Shown: positions 44,648-55,828, counted from the first letter of the stretch. The stretch is 64,000 nt of DNA from Capnocytophaga bilenii (GCF_017565765.1 NZ_JAGDYP010000001.1:90358-154357); one strand, 5' to 3'. Notes: a model not told the origin generated them from the letters alone. Translations and numbers: made by a program.

Positions 44648-45058
44648 ATGTATCCACCTGAATTGGTAAAACCTATGATAGAGGAACTAACAAATGTTGG
44701 TTTCCACGAATTGAAGACTGTAGAAGCTGTAAAAGAGGCGATAGAGCGCGATGGGACTACTTTGGTAGTAGTAAATTCGGTATGTGGTTGTGCAGCTCGC
44801 AATGCACGCCCTGCGGTAGTATATAGCTTGCAAAATGCTAAAAAGCCTGATTATTTAGCAACTGTATTTGCGGGTGTAGATAAAGAAGCAACTAATGAGG
44901 CTCGCGAATATATGCTACCTTTTCCGCCTTCATCACCAAGTATTGCGCTATTTAAAGATGGTGAATTGGTGCATATGCTTGAACGTCATCATATTGAAGG
45001 GCGTATGGCTGAAGCAATTGCTGAGAATTTACAGCAAGCTTATGACGAATATTGTTAA
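44648..45058 (+). CDS. BrxA/BrxB family bacilliredoxin
   Basis: A 136-aa thioredoxin-fold protein of the YphP/YqiW (DUF1094) family. The active site is V-N-S-V-C-G-C-A-A (Cys46-Gly-Cys48), the C-G-C motif of bacilliredoxins; A-G-V-D-K-E-A-T and P-F-P-P-S-S-P are family features. In Firmicutes these reduce bacillithiol mixed disulfides; Bacteroidota often use a related thiol, so a de-thiolation role is likely. Own promoter and terminator. Confidence 0.93.
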   Translation: MYPPELVKPMIEELTNVGFHELKTVEAVKEAIERDGTTLVVVNSVCGCAARNARPAVVYSLQNAKKPDYLATVFAGVDKEATNEAREYMLPFPPSSPSIALFKDGELVHMLERHHIEGRMAEAIAENLQQAYDEYC

Positions 45059-45077
45059 TACTTATCTTTTATTTTAC

Positions 45078-45115
45078 ACTTTGCTAAAGTATAGTTGCTT
45101 TAGCAAAGTTTTTTA
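45078..45115 (+). terminator. Terminator after the bacilliredoxin gene
   Basis: Perfect 12-bp stem ACTTTGCTAAAG / CTTTAGCAAAGT, then TTTTTT. Confidence 0.9.
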
Positions 45116-45125
45116 TTTTTAAAAT

Positions 45126-45860
45126 ATGATGAAAATACTTTCTTATCCTCTTAGTGTTTTGCATTACTTGCTTTACGGCGGCTTATTGCTTCTTTTTCAC
45201 CCCATACAATGGATTTGTATTCACTTTATAGGGCGAAAAGCTCATAAAGCCGTTGTAGATTTTCTCACATTGATACTTACCAAAATAATGATCGTATCAG
45301 CCAATTGGGTACGCTTTACTATAGAAGTACCGCTACCCGATAATGTTCCGCTTATTTTTGCTCCTAATCACCAAAGTATTTACGATATACCACCACTAAT
45401 ATGGTATTTGCGCCGTTACAGCGTACGTTTTGTAGGTAAAAAAGAGTTGGGCGGCGGAATACCAAGTATCACAATAAATTTGCGTAATAATGGTTCCGTA
45501 CTCATAGACCGCAGTCGTCCGCAAGATGCTGTGCCACAACTAAAAGAATTTGGTGCCGACTTGCAAGCAAAACGAGGTGCTGGACTCATATTTCCTGAAG
45601 GTACGCGTAGCCGCAACGGAGTGCCTCGCCCTTTTAAAATAAAAGGATTGCAAACAATTATGGAGCAAATGCCTGATGGCTATGTAGTGCCTGTAACTAT
45701 TAATAATTCTTGGAAAATACTCAAATATGGACAATTTCCTTTAGGAATTGGCAATCTCATTAGTTTTTATGTGCATAAACCTATTAAGATAGAACAAGAT
45801 AGAATCATAGAACAAATAGAGGAAGTGGAAGCAAAAGTAAAATCGATGATTGATAAATAA
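45126..45860 (+). CDS. plsC: 1-acyl-sn-glycerol-3-phosphate acyltransferase
   Basis: A 244-aa PlsC-type acyltransferase: N-terminal hydrophobic anchor (about 9-30), the H-x4-D motif A-P-N-H-Q-S-I-Y-D (His82, Asp87), F-P-E-G-T-R-S near 158-164 and V-P-V-T-I. Makes phosphatidic acid from lysophosphatidic acid at the inner membrane. It starts 10 bases after a terminator, so its promoter must overlap that hairpin or read-through occurs. Confidence 0.92.
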   Translation: MMKILSYPLSVLHYLLYGGLLLLFHPIQWICIHFIGRKAHKAVVDFLTLILTKIMIVSANWVRFTIEVPLPDNVPLIFAPNHQSIYDIPPLIWYLRRYSVRFVGKKELGGGIPSITINLRNNGSVLIDRSRPQDAVPQLKEFGADLQAKRGAGLIFPEGTRSRNGVPRPFKIKGLQTIMEQMPDGYVVPVTINNSWKILKYGQFPLGIGNLISFYVHKPIKIEQDRIIEQIEEVEAKVKSMIDK

Positions 45861-45887
45861 GGATATAAGCAAAGGATAAGCCTATAA

Positions 45888-47582
<1,695 letters not shown>

Positions 47583-47603
47583 AAAACGGATATTTATATA
47601 TAT

Positions 47604-49478
47604 ATGGAAGAAAAAAGGTTTGATATACAAACGATTATTGGTTTTGTATTATTGTCGGTGTTATTTATTTGGATAGTAATAAACAACCGACCTAACGAGG
47701 CGGAAATAGCAAAACAAAAAGCACAACAAGAACAAGCAGAAGCTGCAGCAGCCAATAAGGCTAAAGCAGAGGCTGCAACAACGGCGGCTTCATATCAAAA
47801 CATACCTACTGACTCTGTAGCATTGGCAGCTTACAAGGCTACTTTGGGTGATTTTGCTTATTCAGCAACTTTACCTTCTGCTAAAAATGCAGTAACTGTT
47901 ATAGAAAACAAGGATTTAAAACTAACCATTAGTAATAAAGGTGGTATCCCTAAAGAAGTATTACTGAAGGAGTTTAAAACTTATGACACTTTGCCTGTAT
48001 ACTTAATAAAAGACGGCAATGCTTCATTTGCAGTGGATTTCACTACTGTAGATGGAAAAAAGCTAAATACTAAAAACTTGTATTTTGAACCTTCATTGAC
48101 TACAAAAGACGGCAAGCAAGTGCTTACAATGCGTTTGAAAACAGCTGAAAACAATTATTTGGAATACGTGTATACACTTGGGGCTGAGGGATATATGGTG
48201 GATGTAGCCGTACGCAGCCAAGGTTTGGCTAAAACGTTAAATAGTAGTGCTCCTATTGCTATAGATTGGCAGCTGAAAGCACGCCGTATGGAAAAGAGTG
48301 TTACTTATGAAAACCGCTATACACAAGCTACTATACAATACGACAATGGCGAGATTAGCCGTATGAACCAAGCTGGTAATGATGGCAATAAAAAATCTCA
48401 AGTGAACTGGGTGGCTTATAAACAACATCTTTTCACTTCTGTAATGATTCAAGATACTCCTTTTGCTAATGCCGATTTTCTCTCATACAATATCGCTAAT
48501 AATGAGGGAAAAGAAGTGAAATACACAAAAAACTTCAGAACTACAGCTCCTATAAAAACAAAAGGAGGAGAATTAAGTGAATCATTGCATTTTTACTTTG
48601 GACCAAGTGATTATAATGTATTAAAGCAATACAATGATAAATATGATCTTACAGAGCTTATACCATTAGGTTGGGGAATTTTTGGATGGCTAAACAAATG
48701 GGCTTTTATACCGCTCTATAATTTCTTATCTGACTATTTTTCAGTAGGCTTGGTAATTATACTAATGACCATTATTGTACGTTTATTCTTGTCGCCAATG
48801 GTATATAAATCATATGTATCACAAGCTAAAATGAAGGTATTACGCCCTGAAATAGAAGAGATTAACAAGAAATACGAAGAGCCTATGAAACGCCAGCAAG
48901 AAACAATGGCACTCTACAGTAAAGCTGGTGTAAACCCTATGAGTGGCTGTATACCTGCCTTGTTGCAGTTGCCGGTTTTCTTGGCACTCTTCAACTTCTT
49001 CCCTACTGAATTTGGACTTAGACAAAAGAGTTTCTTATGGGCACAAGATTTATCATCATACGATGCTATTTTTGAATTGCCTTTCTCTATTCCGTTCTAT
49101 GGTAGTCATATTAGTTTGTTCCCACTATTAGCTTCGGTAGCGATTCTTATTTATTCGCTGATGACAATGGCGCAAACAGTACAACCGCAGCAACCTGGTA
49201 TGCCTAATATGAAATTCTTGATTTACTTATCCCCTATAATGATGTTGTTTTTCTTTAATAACTATGCGAGTGGATTGAGTTTGTACTATTTTATATCAAA
49301 CTTACTAACTATCCTAATAATGTTGGTTATTAAACACTTTATTATAGATGAAAAGAAGATTCACGCACAAATACAAGAAAATAAGAAAAAACCTAAAAAA
49401 GAAGGTAAATTTCAGGCAAAAATGCGTGAGATGATGGAGCAAGCAGAAGCGCAAAGAAAAGCGCAACAACGAAAATAA
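47604..49478 (+). CDS. yidC: Membrane protein insertase YidC
   Basis: A 624-aa YidC of the Gram-negative type: N-terminal TM helix (about 10-27), an Ala/Gln-rich linker, a large periplasmic beta domain (about 90-350), then the conserved five-helix core with M-V-Y-K-S-Y-V-S-Q-A-K-M, N-P-M-S-G-C-I-P-A-L-L-Q-L-P-V-F, and a basic C-terminal tail. Inserts inner-membrane proteins alone or with Sec. Confidence 0.97.
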   Translation: MEEKRFDIQTIIGFVLLSVLFIWIVINNRPNEAEIAKQKAQQEQAEAAAANKAKAEAATTAASYQNIPTDSVALAAYKATLGDFAYSATLPSAKNAVTVIENKDLKLTISNKGGIPKEVLLKEFKTYDTLPVYLIKDGNASFAVDFTTVDGKKLNTKNLYFEPSLTTKDGKQVLTMRLKTAENNYLEYVYTLGAEGYMVDVAVRSQGLAKTLNSSAPIAIDWQLKARRMEKSVTYENRYTQATIQYDNGEISRMNQAGNDGNKKSQVNWVAYKQHLFTSVMIQDTPFANADFLSYNIANNEGKEVKYTKNFRTTAPIKTKGGELSESLHFYFGPSDYNVLKQYNDKYDLTELIPLGWGIFGWLNKWAFIPLYNFLSDYFSVGLVIILMTIIVRLFLSPMVYKSYVSQAKMKVLRPEIEEINKKYEEPMKRQQETMALYSKAGVNPMSGCIPALLQLPVFLALFNFFPTEFGLRQKSFLWAQDLSSYDAIFELPFSIPFYGSHISLFPLLASVAILIYSLMTMAQTVQPQQPGMPNMKFLIYLSPIMMLFFFNNYASGLSLYYFISNLLTILIMLVIKHFIIDEKKIHAQIQENKKKPKKEGKFQAKMREMMEQAEAQRKAQQRK

Positions 49479-49484
49479 AATAAG

Positions 49485-49518
49485 AACGAGATACGTGTAT
49501 AGGTATCTCGTTTTTTTT
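49485..49518 (+). terminator. Terminator after yidC
   Basis: Perfect 10-bp stem AACGAGATAC / GTATCTCGTT, 8-base loop, then a run of T. Confidence 0.9.
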
Positions 49519-49552
49519 ATAGAAAGAAGTTGTAAATAAATCTTAAAATTAT

Positions 49553-49583
49553 TTGTACAATTCATAAAAGAATTGTACCTTTG
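49553..49583 (+). promoter_or_regulatory. Promoter for the nagB gene
   Basis: TTG 49553-49555, 20-base spacer, TACCTTTG 49576-49583; ATG at 49627. The longest frame starts at a TTG (49573) inside the promoter and is rejected. Confidence 0.65.
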
Positions 49584-49626
49584 CCGTGTTAAAGAAAAAC
49601 TAAAAAATTATCATTTATCAAACAAA

Positions 49627-51570
49627 ATGAGAACACATATTAAAAAAGAAGTTTCATCGATTGCTCATCACCCAGCGGGGTCGGTGGAAGAGACACGTTT
49701 TGAGAAGATCGATAATGTAATTTTCTCAAGCTCAATAACAGCTTCAATAAGTGTTGCACACGAAATAGCTGCATTAATCAGAAAAAAAGAAGCAGAAGGC
49801 AAACCTTGTGTGCTGGGCTTAGCTACAGGGTCATCACCTGTGAAAGTGTATGATGAATTGGTGCGAATGCACAAAGAAGAAGGACTTAGCTTTAAAAATG
49901 TCATTACCTTTAACTTGGACGAGTATTATCCTATGGAAAAACAGGATATACAAAGCTATTGGTACTTTATGCACGAGCATTTGTTTAACCATATTGATAT
50001 TCCAAAAGAAAATATCAATATTCCTAACGGAACGGTTTCACACGAAGAACTTGAAGCTTACTGCCAAGGTTACGACAAAAAAATAGAAGAATGTGGCGGT
50101 ATAGACTTTCAGCTTTTGGGTATAGGGCGTACAGGGCATATTGGTTTTAACGAACCTGGTTCTAACCGCAATTCGGGTACTCGTATTATCACGCTTGACC
50201 ATATTACCCGTTCTGATGCTGCTGAAACTTTTCACGGCATAGATAACGTACCACGCCAAGCTATCACTATGGGTATCCGTACCGTAATGAAAGCGCGCCG
50301 TATTGTACTATTGGCGTGGGGTAATAGTAAAGCCTCTATCGTAGCAAAAGCTGTAGAAGGCGAAATCACTTCGGAAGTACCTTCATCTTACCTACAATTG
50401 CACGACAATACTACTTTCGTGCTTGACCAAGAAGCGGCTTCAGACCTTACTCGTATCAATACTCCTTGGCTAGTAACTGATGTACAATGGAATGAAGACC
50501 TTAAAGCTAAAGCTATTGTATGGCTATGTGAGCACTTGGGCAAAACAATACTTAAACTTACCGACTCTGACTACAACGAAAACGGTATGTCTAAACTTCT
50601 TGCGGAATCGGGTCCTGCTTACGATTTGAATATTGCGATGTTTAACCGCTTACAACACACTATCACAGGCTGGCCAGGTGGTAAACCTAATGCTGATGAT
50701 ACTAATCGTCCTGAACGCGAACACCCACACAAAAAACGCATTATTATCTTCAGTCCGCACCCTGATGATGACGTTATCTCAATGGGCGGTACTTTTGACC
50801 GCTTGGTATCACAAGGACACGAAGTACACATTGCTTACCAAACTTCTGGTAACTTTGCCGTATCAGACCACGAAGCGTTGAAATTTGCTGAAGTGTTTAA
50901 AGATATGGTAAAAGAAAACAAGGGCGAAGTAGCTGTACTTGATGAGATTATCAGCAATATCACTAATAAAAAATCTAATGAAATAGATACTTTATTAGTA
51001 CGCCAACTAAAAGGTAATATACGTCGTCACGAATCATTGGCAGCTACTCGCTACGAAGGTGTGCCTGATAAACACGTACACTTCCTGAACTTGCCTTTCT
51101 ACGAAACAGGAGGTGTGAAGAAAAACCCTATAGGTGAGGCAGATATCAAAATCATTATGAATTTGATTGAAGAGGTAAAACCACACCAAATATATGCGGC
51201 TGGTGACCTTGCTGACCCACACGGCACTCATAAAGTGTGCTTAGACGCTATTTTTGCAGCTCTTAAGAACTTGAAAAACAAGGATTATATGAAAGACTGC
51301 TGGGTATGGCTATACCGCGGAGCTTGGCACGAATGGGATATACACGAAATAGAAATGGCAGTGCCTATGAGTCCGGCGCAAGTGCTTAAGAAACGTCAGG
51401 CTATTTTCTTCCACCAATCACAAAAAGATGGTGCAATGTTTCAAGGAGATGACTTGCGTGAGTTCTGGCAACGTGCAGAAGCGCGCAATAGCCAAACGGC
51501 ACAACGCTATCGCAATTTAGGCTTAGCTGATTATGAGGCTATAGAAGCGTTTAAACGTTACTTTTTTTAA
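49627..51570 (+). CDS. nagB: Glucosamine-6-phosphate deaminase fused to a PIG-L deacetylase domain
   Basis: A 647-aa fusion. Residues about 35-325 are NagB: G-L-A-T-G-S-S-P-V-K, F-N-L-D-E-Y-Y (catalytic Asp), G-I-G-R-T-G-H-I-G-F-N-E-P-G-S and T-M-G-I-R-T-V-M. It turns glucosamine-6-P into fructose-6-P and ammonia. Residues about 370-640 are PIG-L/LmbE-like: I-I-I-F-S-P-H-P-D-D-D (zinc ligands) and A-D-P-H-G-T-H, as in N-acetylglucosaminyl deacetylases. One chain could thus deacetylate and deaminate amino sugars; this layout is common in Bacteroidota, but the second activity is inferred. Confidence 0.93.
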   Translation: MRTHIKKEVSSIAHHPAGSVEETRFEKIDNVIFSSSITASISVAHEIAALIRKKEAEGKPCVLGLATGSSPVKVYDELVRMHKEEGLSFKNVITFNLDEYYPMEKQDIQSYWYFMHEHLFNHIDIPKENINIPNGTVSHEELEAYCQGYDKKIEECGGIDFQLLGIGRTGHIGFNEPGSNRNSGTRIITLDHITRSDAAETFHGIDNVPRQAITMGIRTVMKARRIVLLAWGNSKASIVAKAVEGEITSEVPSSYLQLHDNTTFVLDQEAASDLTRINTPWLVTDVQWNEDLKAKAIVWLCEHLGKTILKLTDSDYNENGMSKLLAESGPAYDLNIAMFNRLQHTITGWPGGKPNADDTNRPEREHPHKKRIIIFSPHPDDDVISMGGTFDRLVSQGHEVHIAYQTSGNFAVSDHEALKFAEVFKDMVKENKGEVAVLDEIISNITNKKSNEIDTLLVRQLKGNIRRHESLAATRYEGVPDKHVHFLNLPFYETGGVKKNPIGEADIKIIMNLIEEVKPHQIYAAGDLADPHGTHKVCLDAIFAALKNLKNKDYMKDCWVWLYRGAWHEWDIHEIEMAVPMSPAQVLKKRQAIFFHQSQKDGAMFQGDDLREFWQRAEARNSQTAQRYRNLGLADYEAIEAFKRYFF

Positions 51571-51628
51571 TTAGTAAATTTGAGAATTAGCAAATTTGAG
51601 AATTAGTAAATTAAATTATAGATAAAAT
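51571..51628. repeat. Short AT-rich tandem repeat after nagB
   Basis: Three degenerate units of AATTAGYAAATTTGAG just after the stop. Related AATTAGCAA units occur at about 26420-26450. Confidence 0.5.
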
Positions 51629-51661
51629 AAAAAAGGCAGTGCAGTGATGTGCTGCTTTTTT
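51629..51661 (+). terminator. Terminator after nagB
   Basis: Stem AAAAAGGCAGTGCA / TGTGCTGCTTTTTT with a short loop and a final T tract. Confidence 0.8.
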
Positions 51662-51688
51662 AGTTTGTAAAGAAAATATGAATTATAG

Positions 51689-51719
51689 TTGCAGGAGTGA
51701 AAAAATAGTTGTACTTTTG
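51689..51719 (+). promoter_or_regulatory. Promoter for the barrel/OmpA gene pair
   Basis: TTG 51689-51691, 20-base spacer, TACTTTTG 51712-51719; ATG 49 bases downstream. Confidence 0.65.
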
Positions 51720-51768
51720 CCTAATCATTTAACTTAAAAAACTTACTATAAAAAATAATTAAAAAACA

Positions 51769-53394
51769 ATGAGAAAAACTTTTTTAAACTTAGGTGTTTT
51801 TGTGCTTTTATCTACTTCGGTAGGAGCACAAGTAAAAGATATTAGCTTCGCTGTAGCCCCTACGGGTGATTATGTGTGGTGGCAAAAGAAAACCGCTATC
51901 ACCAATGGCTTTATGGCAGGTGGTTACGTAGGCTTCGGGTTCGGTAGAAATATAGAGTTATTGGGTTCGTATAGACAATCGATAGGAATGAAATCGAATC
52001 TTGCGGGTTATGATGCTCCTAATGCTATTAGCAATGTTTTTGAATCTAAAGAGGTAGCTGTGCACAGATGGGGTGGCGAACTGAAAGGTAATATACCGAT
52101 GGCATACTCTTTTCAGCCTTATGTTACCTTGGGTTCAGGAGTACAAACCATCAAAGCTAATGACTTGAGCCAAGACCAAGTGTACTTTGCTTTAGGATTG
52201 GGGGCTAAATTTAACCTTGCGCGCCGCCTTACCCTGAACCTACAAGCTAAAGCGACTCGTTTCAGTTTTGACCCTAGCAATGTGCTTTATAAACCTACAG
52301 AAGCTAACACTTCAGCTTATAACACTTGGATAAATAATAACGTAGATGAAGAAAATCACTTGGCGTGGAGTGTAGGCGCAGGACTACAGCTTTACTTAGG
52401 AGGTCGCAACCCTAATCAGCTAACAGAATTAGACCAAGCGTATACAAACTTAAAGAGTTTCAAGGTAGTAATAGAGCCTACTTTGGGTTACTTAAACTTC
52501 AATAGTGATAGTAATTTACGCGATGCTTGCTTTGGAGGCTTGGCATTGGGAGTAGATTTTACTGAATACATAGGCATCAGAGGGTATTACCACCAAGCAA
52601 TGACTGAAGGAAAATTATCAACTAAATTTGATAAATTATCAATGTATGGTGGTGATTTCTTAGCACGCCTAAACGTAGCTAATGGTGTAGTGCCTTACGT
52701 GCAATTGGGTGCTGGTTATATGAGAGTAGGCGATGATTATGTAGGTAAGGTAGCAAGTGTAGCAAATAAATCGGGGATTTTTGCTAAAGGGGGGATAGGA
52801 TTAGCTATACCTTTAGGCAAGCGCGTAGAGCTTTTTGGGGTAGCTAATTTGCTCTATACAACTCATAACAAAGATGTAAGTACTGCCCTAAGTGCTATAA
52901 ATGAATTGCAAAGCAATGTATTTTACAACGCAGGGATACGTATCAAGTTAGCTAAAAAGGTAGAAAGAGAAGTGTATGGAGAACCAAAAGAAGTAACAGC
53001 TGTTGCTACTACTCCTGTTTCGCCCGAAAAACAAAAATTAACTTACTACAATAGCCAAATAACCATAATAGAAAAACAAATACAATTGGCTTACCAAAAT
53101 GGCGATACGGCTAATGCCAATCGTTTGCTAAAGGAAAAACAACAATGGGAAGACCTTAGAAATACGTATGTGGCAGAGCATCAGCCCTACCCTACTGCTG
53201 AACAAGTGCGCTTGGTACGTATGACTCCAGAAGAACTACAACAACTTATAGATAATGTAGTAAAAAGTATTAAGGAGGGCGAAGGCAAAACTCCTGAGCA
53301 ACGTATAGACCGATTAGAGAAACTACTTTTAGAGGCGCAAAAAGCTAAAGACGAAGTTCAAAATACAAAAACTGTAGTACCTACAGCAGAATAA
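51769..53394 (+). CDS. Outer membrane beta-barrel protein with duplicated barrel unit
   Basis: A 541-aa exported protein (signal ends V-G-A-Q). Two similar beta-rich units follow: about 24-215 and 225-395, each with G-x-G-F/L-G-x-x-F-x-x-x-I-x-L/I-x-G-x-Y-x-Q-S/A and P-Y-V-x-L-G-x-G and ending in L-G-x-R strands. The last ~140 residues are a Q/E/K-rich coiled coil. Likely an eight-stranded-type membrane barrel pair with a periplasmic helical tail. No named family. It precedes an OmpA-like gene by 3 bases, so the two probably work together at the envelope. Confidence 0.7.
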   Translation: MRKTFLNLGVFVLLSTSVGAQVKDISFAVAPTGDYVWWQKKTAITNGFMAGGYVGFGFGRNIELLGSYRQSIGMKSNLAGYDAPNAISNVFESKEVAVHRWGGELKGNIPMAYSFQPYVTLGSGVQTIKANDLSQDQVYFALGLGAKFNLARRLTLNLQAKATRFSFDPSNVLYKPTEANTSAYNTWINNNVDEENHLAWSVGAGLQLYLGGRNPNQLTELDQAYTNLKSFKVVIEPTLGYLNFNSDSNLRDACFGGLALGVDFTEYIGIRGYYHQAMTEGKLSTKFDKLSMYGGDFLARLNVANGVVPYVQLGAGYMRVGDDYVGKVASVANKSGIFAKGGIGLAIPLGKRVELFGVANLLYTTHNKDVSTALSAINELQSNVFYNAGIRIKLAKKVEREVYGEPKEVTAVATTPVSPEKQKLTYYNSQITIIEKQIQLAYQNGDTANANRLLKEKQQWEDLRNTYVAEHQPYPTAEQVRLVRMTPEELQQLIDNVVKSIKEGEGKTPEQRIDRLEKLLLEAQKAKDEVQNTKTVVPTAE

Positions 53395-53397
53395 TTT

Positions 53398-54468
53398 ATG
53401 AAGTATATCTATCATATTATAGGGGTTTTATTGCTATGTGTACCTACTATAAGAGCACAAGTAGCTCCTACCCCAACAAAAACAGAGATAGTAATGACGG
53501 TAGATGAACTGCGCTTACTCTTAGAACAAATAGGGAGAGCAGAGCTAACTTCCTTAAGAGATAAGCAGTTAGACAGTATGCTATCGGCTGTAAATTACAA
53601 AACAACAGCAGTATCGCCTACTTCGGTAGTTATAAATGAGTATCGATTAGTAGAAGTAGCTGCAGTAAGTCCTACAGTAGTGGGAACAAATAGTAGTACT
53701 ATTATCAACCGCACGATGAGTAATACTGCTATCGCTCGTACTGCGAATTCTATGGCAGTTGTCCATACGGCGAGTATTACTACAGCTCAGCGTTCTGTAG
53801 TACCTGCTGCTGTAGCTCAACCACAGAATACTGCTGCGATAGCCCAACAGGTAGCTCAACTATCGGGGGTAGTGGAACAGTTGCGCAAACAGCAGCAATT
53901 GTTATTGGCAGCTTTGACGGCTAATACAGGAGTGGTAGCGGCTAAAAGTAAAGCTACTCCTACAGCTACTGCTACCCCTGCCAATACTCTGTCTGCCGCT
54001 GTAAGTACCCAAGCTACGACAACAGCCACTACGGCAACAGCGGGCTATACTCCCATAGTAGTGCAAAGCGTAACTGCTACAGGGGTGCCTGTACAAATTT
54101 CGGCAGAAAAACGCAGTGAATTGGAACAGCTATTGGCTGCATATGGGCATAAGAAAGCGGTACTCTATTTTGCTAATAATAAAACTATACCTTTGGCTTA
54201 TGACCCTACAATAGTAGACGAAATGGTAGCGATGCTACAAGCACACCCTGAACTATCTATACTCTTAGAAGGTTATGCAAGTGCCGTAGGGAGTGCTTCC
54301 TACAACAATGTGCTCTCTATGGAGCGCGCTGTAGCAGTTGCCCAAATACTAAATGGTAAGGGGATAAGCAACGAGCGTATATTGACCGCTTTTAAAGGGA
54401 TAGACTCGCAAGCTACTCCTGCTCAAGCGCGCCGTGTAGAGCTACGGGTAATCATTCGCAGTTATTAG
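53398..54468 (+). CDS. Exported protein with atypical OmpA C-terminal domain
   Basis: A 356-aa exported protein (signal ends I-R-A-Q). A long Ala/Thr/Val-rich low-complexity stretch spans about 60-235. The C-terminal ~110 residues are an OmpA-like fold: L-Y-F-A-N-N-K-T, L-L-E-G-Y-A-S-A-V-G-S, S-M-E-R-A-V-A-V and R-R-V-E-L-R. The peptidoglycan-contacting Asp of the G-H-T-D motif is replaced by Ser (G-Y-A-S), while the Arg is kept, so cell-wall binding may be weakened. Partner of the barrel gene upstream. Confidence 0.78.
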   Translation: MKYIYHIIGVLLLCVPTIRAQVAPTPTKTEIVMTVDELRLLLEQIGRAELTSLRDKQLDSMLSAVNYKTTAVSPTSVVINEYRLVEVAAVSPTVVGTNSSTIINRTMSNTAIARTANSMAVVHTASITTAQRSVVPAAVAQPQNTAAIAQQVAQLSGVVEQLRKQQQLLLAALTANTGVVAAKSKATPTATATPANTLSAAVSTQATTTATTATAGYTPIVVQSVTATGVPVQISAEKRSELEQLLAAYGHKKAVLYFANNKTIPLAYDPTIVDEMVAMLQAHPELSILLEGYASAVGSASYNNVLSMERAVAVAQILNGKGISNERILTAFKGIDSQATPAQARRVELRVIIRSY

Positions 54469-54526
54469 GTGTCATCAGTTTAAAATAAAGACTGATTGTT
54501 TTAGAAATTAGTTTTAGAAATGAAAT

Positions 54527-54562
54527 AGAAAAAGGTAGTATAACAATAAACTGCCTTTTTCT
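54527..54562 (+). terminator. Terminator after the OmpA-like gene
   Basis: Stem AGAAAAAGGTAGT / ACTGCCTTTTTCT (one mismatch), 10-base loop, T-rich end. Confidence 0.8.
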
Positions 54563-54583
54563 TGCTTTTATGTTATAGATATA

Positions 54584-55105
54584 ATGCTATATGTATTGAC
54601 AAGTGTCCTTATTATAAGTGTTCTTATGGTTTTAGTATTCCATTTGATACGAAAAAAGTATAGGATTTTTTATTACGAATTTTATATTTCGGCTTCATTA
54701 TTTGATGTTATAGTTGAAACAGAAAATGAGGTTAATAAAAAGGCAATTTATCATTTCTTTAGTAGAAAACCTTATTTTTGCGACAAAAAGAATATCAGTA
54801 TAATAAGACAAGCTGATAAACTTTTCTATTTGTATATAAGATTTTATGATGAAGAAAAAATGATTCTTTTTAGAGAAGAAATTGAAAAATATAAAGAAAT
54901 ATTTCCTTTTTGGGTGGTGTTTCCTAATAATTTTTATGGAGCTCCTCGTTGGAATCAAGGATATCAAGAACAATATAGGGATGTTTTTTTGAAATATTGG
55001 AAGACTTTGAGCAATAAAGAGCAAGAAGAATATATGAATAAATACAACTGCCCAACTGAGTGGTGTGAATGGTTGGGTGATTATAAAAAATCTCTTTTGA
55101 ACTGA
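54584..55105 (+). CDS. Membrane-anchored protein of unknown function
   Basis: A 173-aa protein with one N-terminal TM helix (about 3-22) then a basic K-K-K/R stretch and a soluble domain rich in aromatic residues (F-W-V-V-F-P-N-N-F-Y-G near 110, P-T-E-W-C-E-W-L-G near 157). No family recognised. Lower GC than its neighbours. No promoter match was found close upstream. Confidence 0.6.
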   Translation: MLYVLTSVLIISVLMVLVFHLIRKKYRIFYYEFYISASLFDVIVETENEVNKKAIYHFFSRKPYFCDKKNISIIRQADKLFYLYIRFYDEEKMILFREEIEKYKEIFPFWVVFPNNFYGAPRWNQGYQEQYRDVFLKYWKTLSNKEQEEYMNKYNCPTEWCEWLGDYKKSLLN

Positions 55106-55117
55106 TTGTATTATTTT

Positions 55118-55147
55118 TTGTAATTTGGTATTTTATTCGTAATTTTG
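55118..55147 (+). promoter_or_regulatory. Bacteroidota promoter for psd
   Basis: TTG 55118-55120, 19-base spacer, TAATTTTG 55140-55147; ATG 22 bases downstream. Confidence 0.8.
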
Positions 55148-55169
55148 CAGGCAAAAATAATAGAATATT

Positions 55170-55820
55170 ATGTTTCATAAAGAAGGTTTTAAGATTATCT
55201 TGGTTAGCTTTACTATTACGATGGTAGTAGCATTGATAGCTCATTATTGTATTGATATAGAATGGATTAGATTGACAATACAGCTGTCGGCTTTTGTCTT
55301 TTTGATAGCTATACTACAATTTTTCAGAAACCCTAAACGCATCACCCCTAAGAATGATACCCATATTATTGCTCCTGTAGATGGTAAGGTAGTGGTAATA
55401 GAAGAGGTATTTGAAAAAGAATACTTCAAAGATAAACGTTTGCAGGTATCAATATTTATGTCGCCTTTAAACGTACACGTAACACGTTATGCTTTAGGTG
55501 GTAAGGTAACCTACAGCAAATATCACCCAGGTAAGTACTTGGTAGCGTGGCACCCTAAGGCTTCTGAAGAGAATGAACGCACTACTATAGTGGTAGATAA
55601 CCCTGTGTTTGGTGAGGTACTATACCGACAAATAGCAGGAGCTTTGGCAAAACGTATTGTTAATTACGCTAAAGTAGGCGATACTGCAGTGCAAGGCGAA
55701 GATGCAGGCTTTATAAAGTTTGGCTCGCGTGTGGATGTATATCTGCCTTTAGGTACCAAAGTGAAGGTGCAGTTGGGAGATAAAGTAAAAGGAGGCGTGC
55801 AAGTAATTGCTGAAAAATAA
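55170..55820 (+). CDS. psd: Phosphatidylserine decarboxylase family protein
   Basis: A 216-aa short-form Psd that makes phosphatidylethanolamine. Two TM segments at the N-terminus (about 8-48), P-V-D-G-K-V, N-V-H-V-T-R-Y (catalytic His region) and the self-cleavage site K-F-G-S-R (Gly185-Ser186), where Ser becomes the pyruvoyl group. The capA-like gene follows 8 bases later. Confidence 0.95.
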   Translation: MFHKEGFKIILVSFTITMVVALIAHYCIDIEWIRLTIQLSAFVFLIAILQFFRNPKRITPKNDTHIIAPVDGKVVVIEEVFEKEYFKDKRLQVSIFMSPLNVHVTRYALGGKVTYSKYHPGKYLVAWHPKASEENERTTIVVDNPVFGEVLYRQIAGALAKRIVNYAKVGDTAVQGEDAGFIKFGSRVDVYLPLGTKVKVQLGDKVKGGVQVIAEK

Positions 55821-55828
55821 GAAAGACG

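Noticed and set aside
49573-49626. Longer nagB start at TTG 49573
   Set aside because: Overlaps the -7 element 49576-49583.
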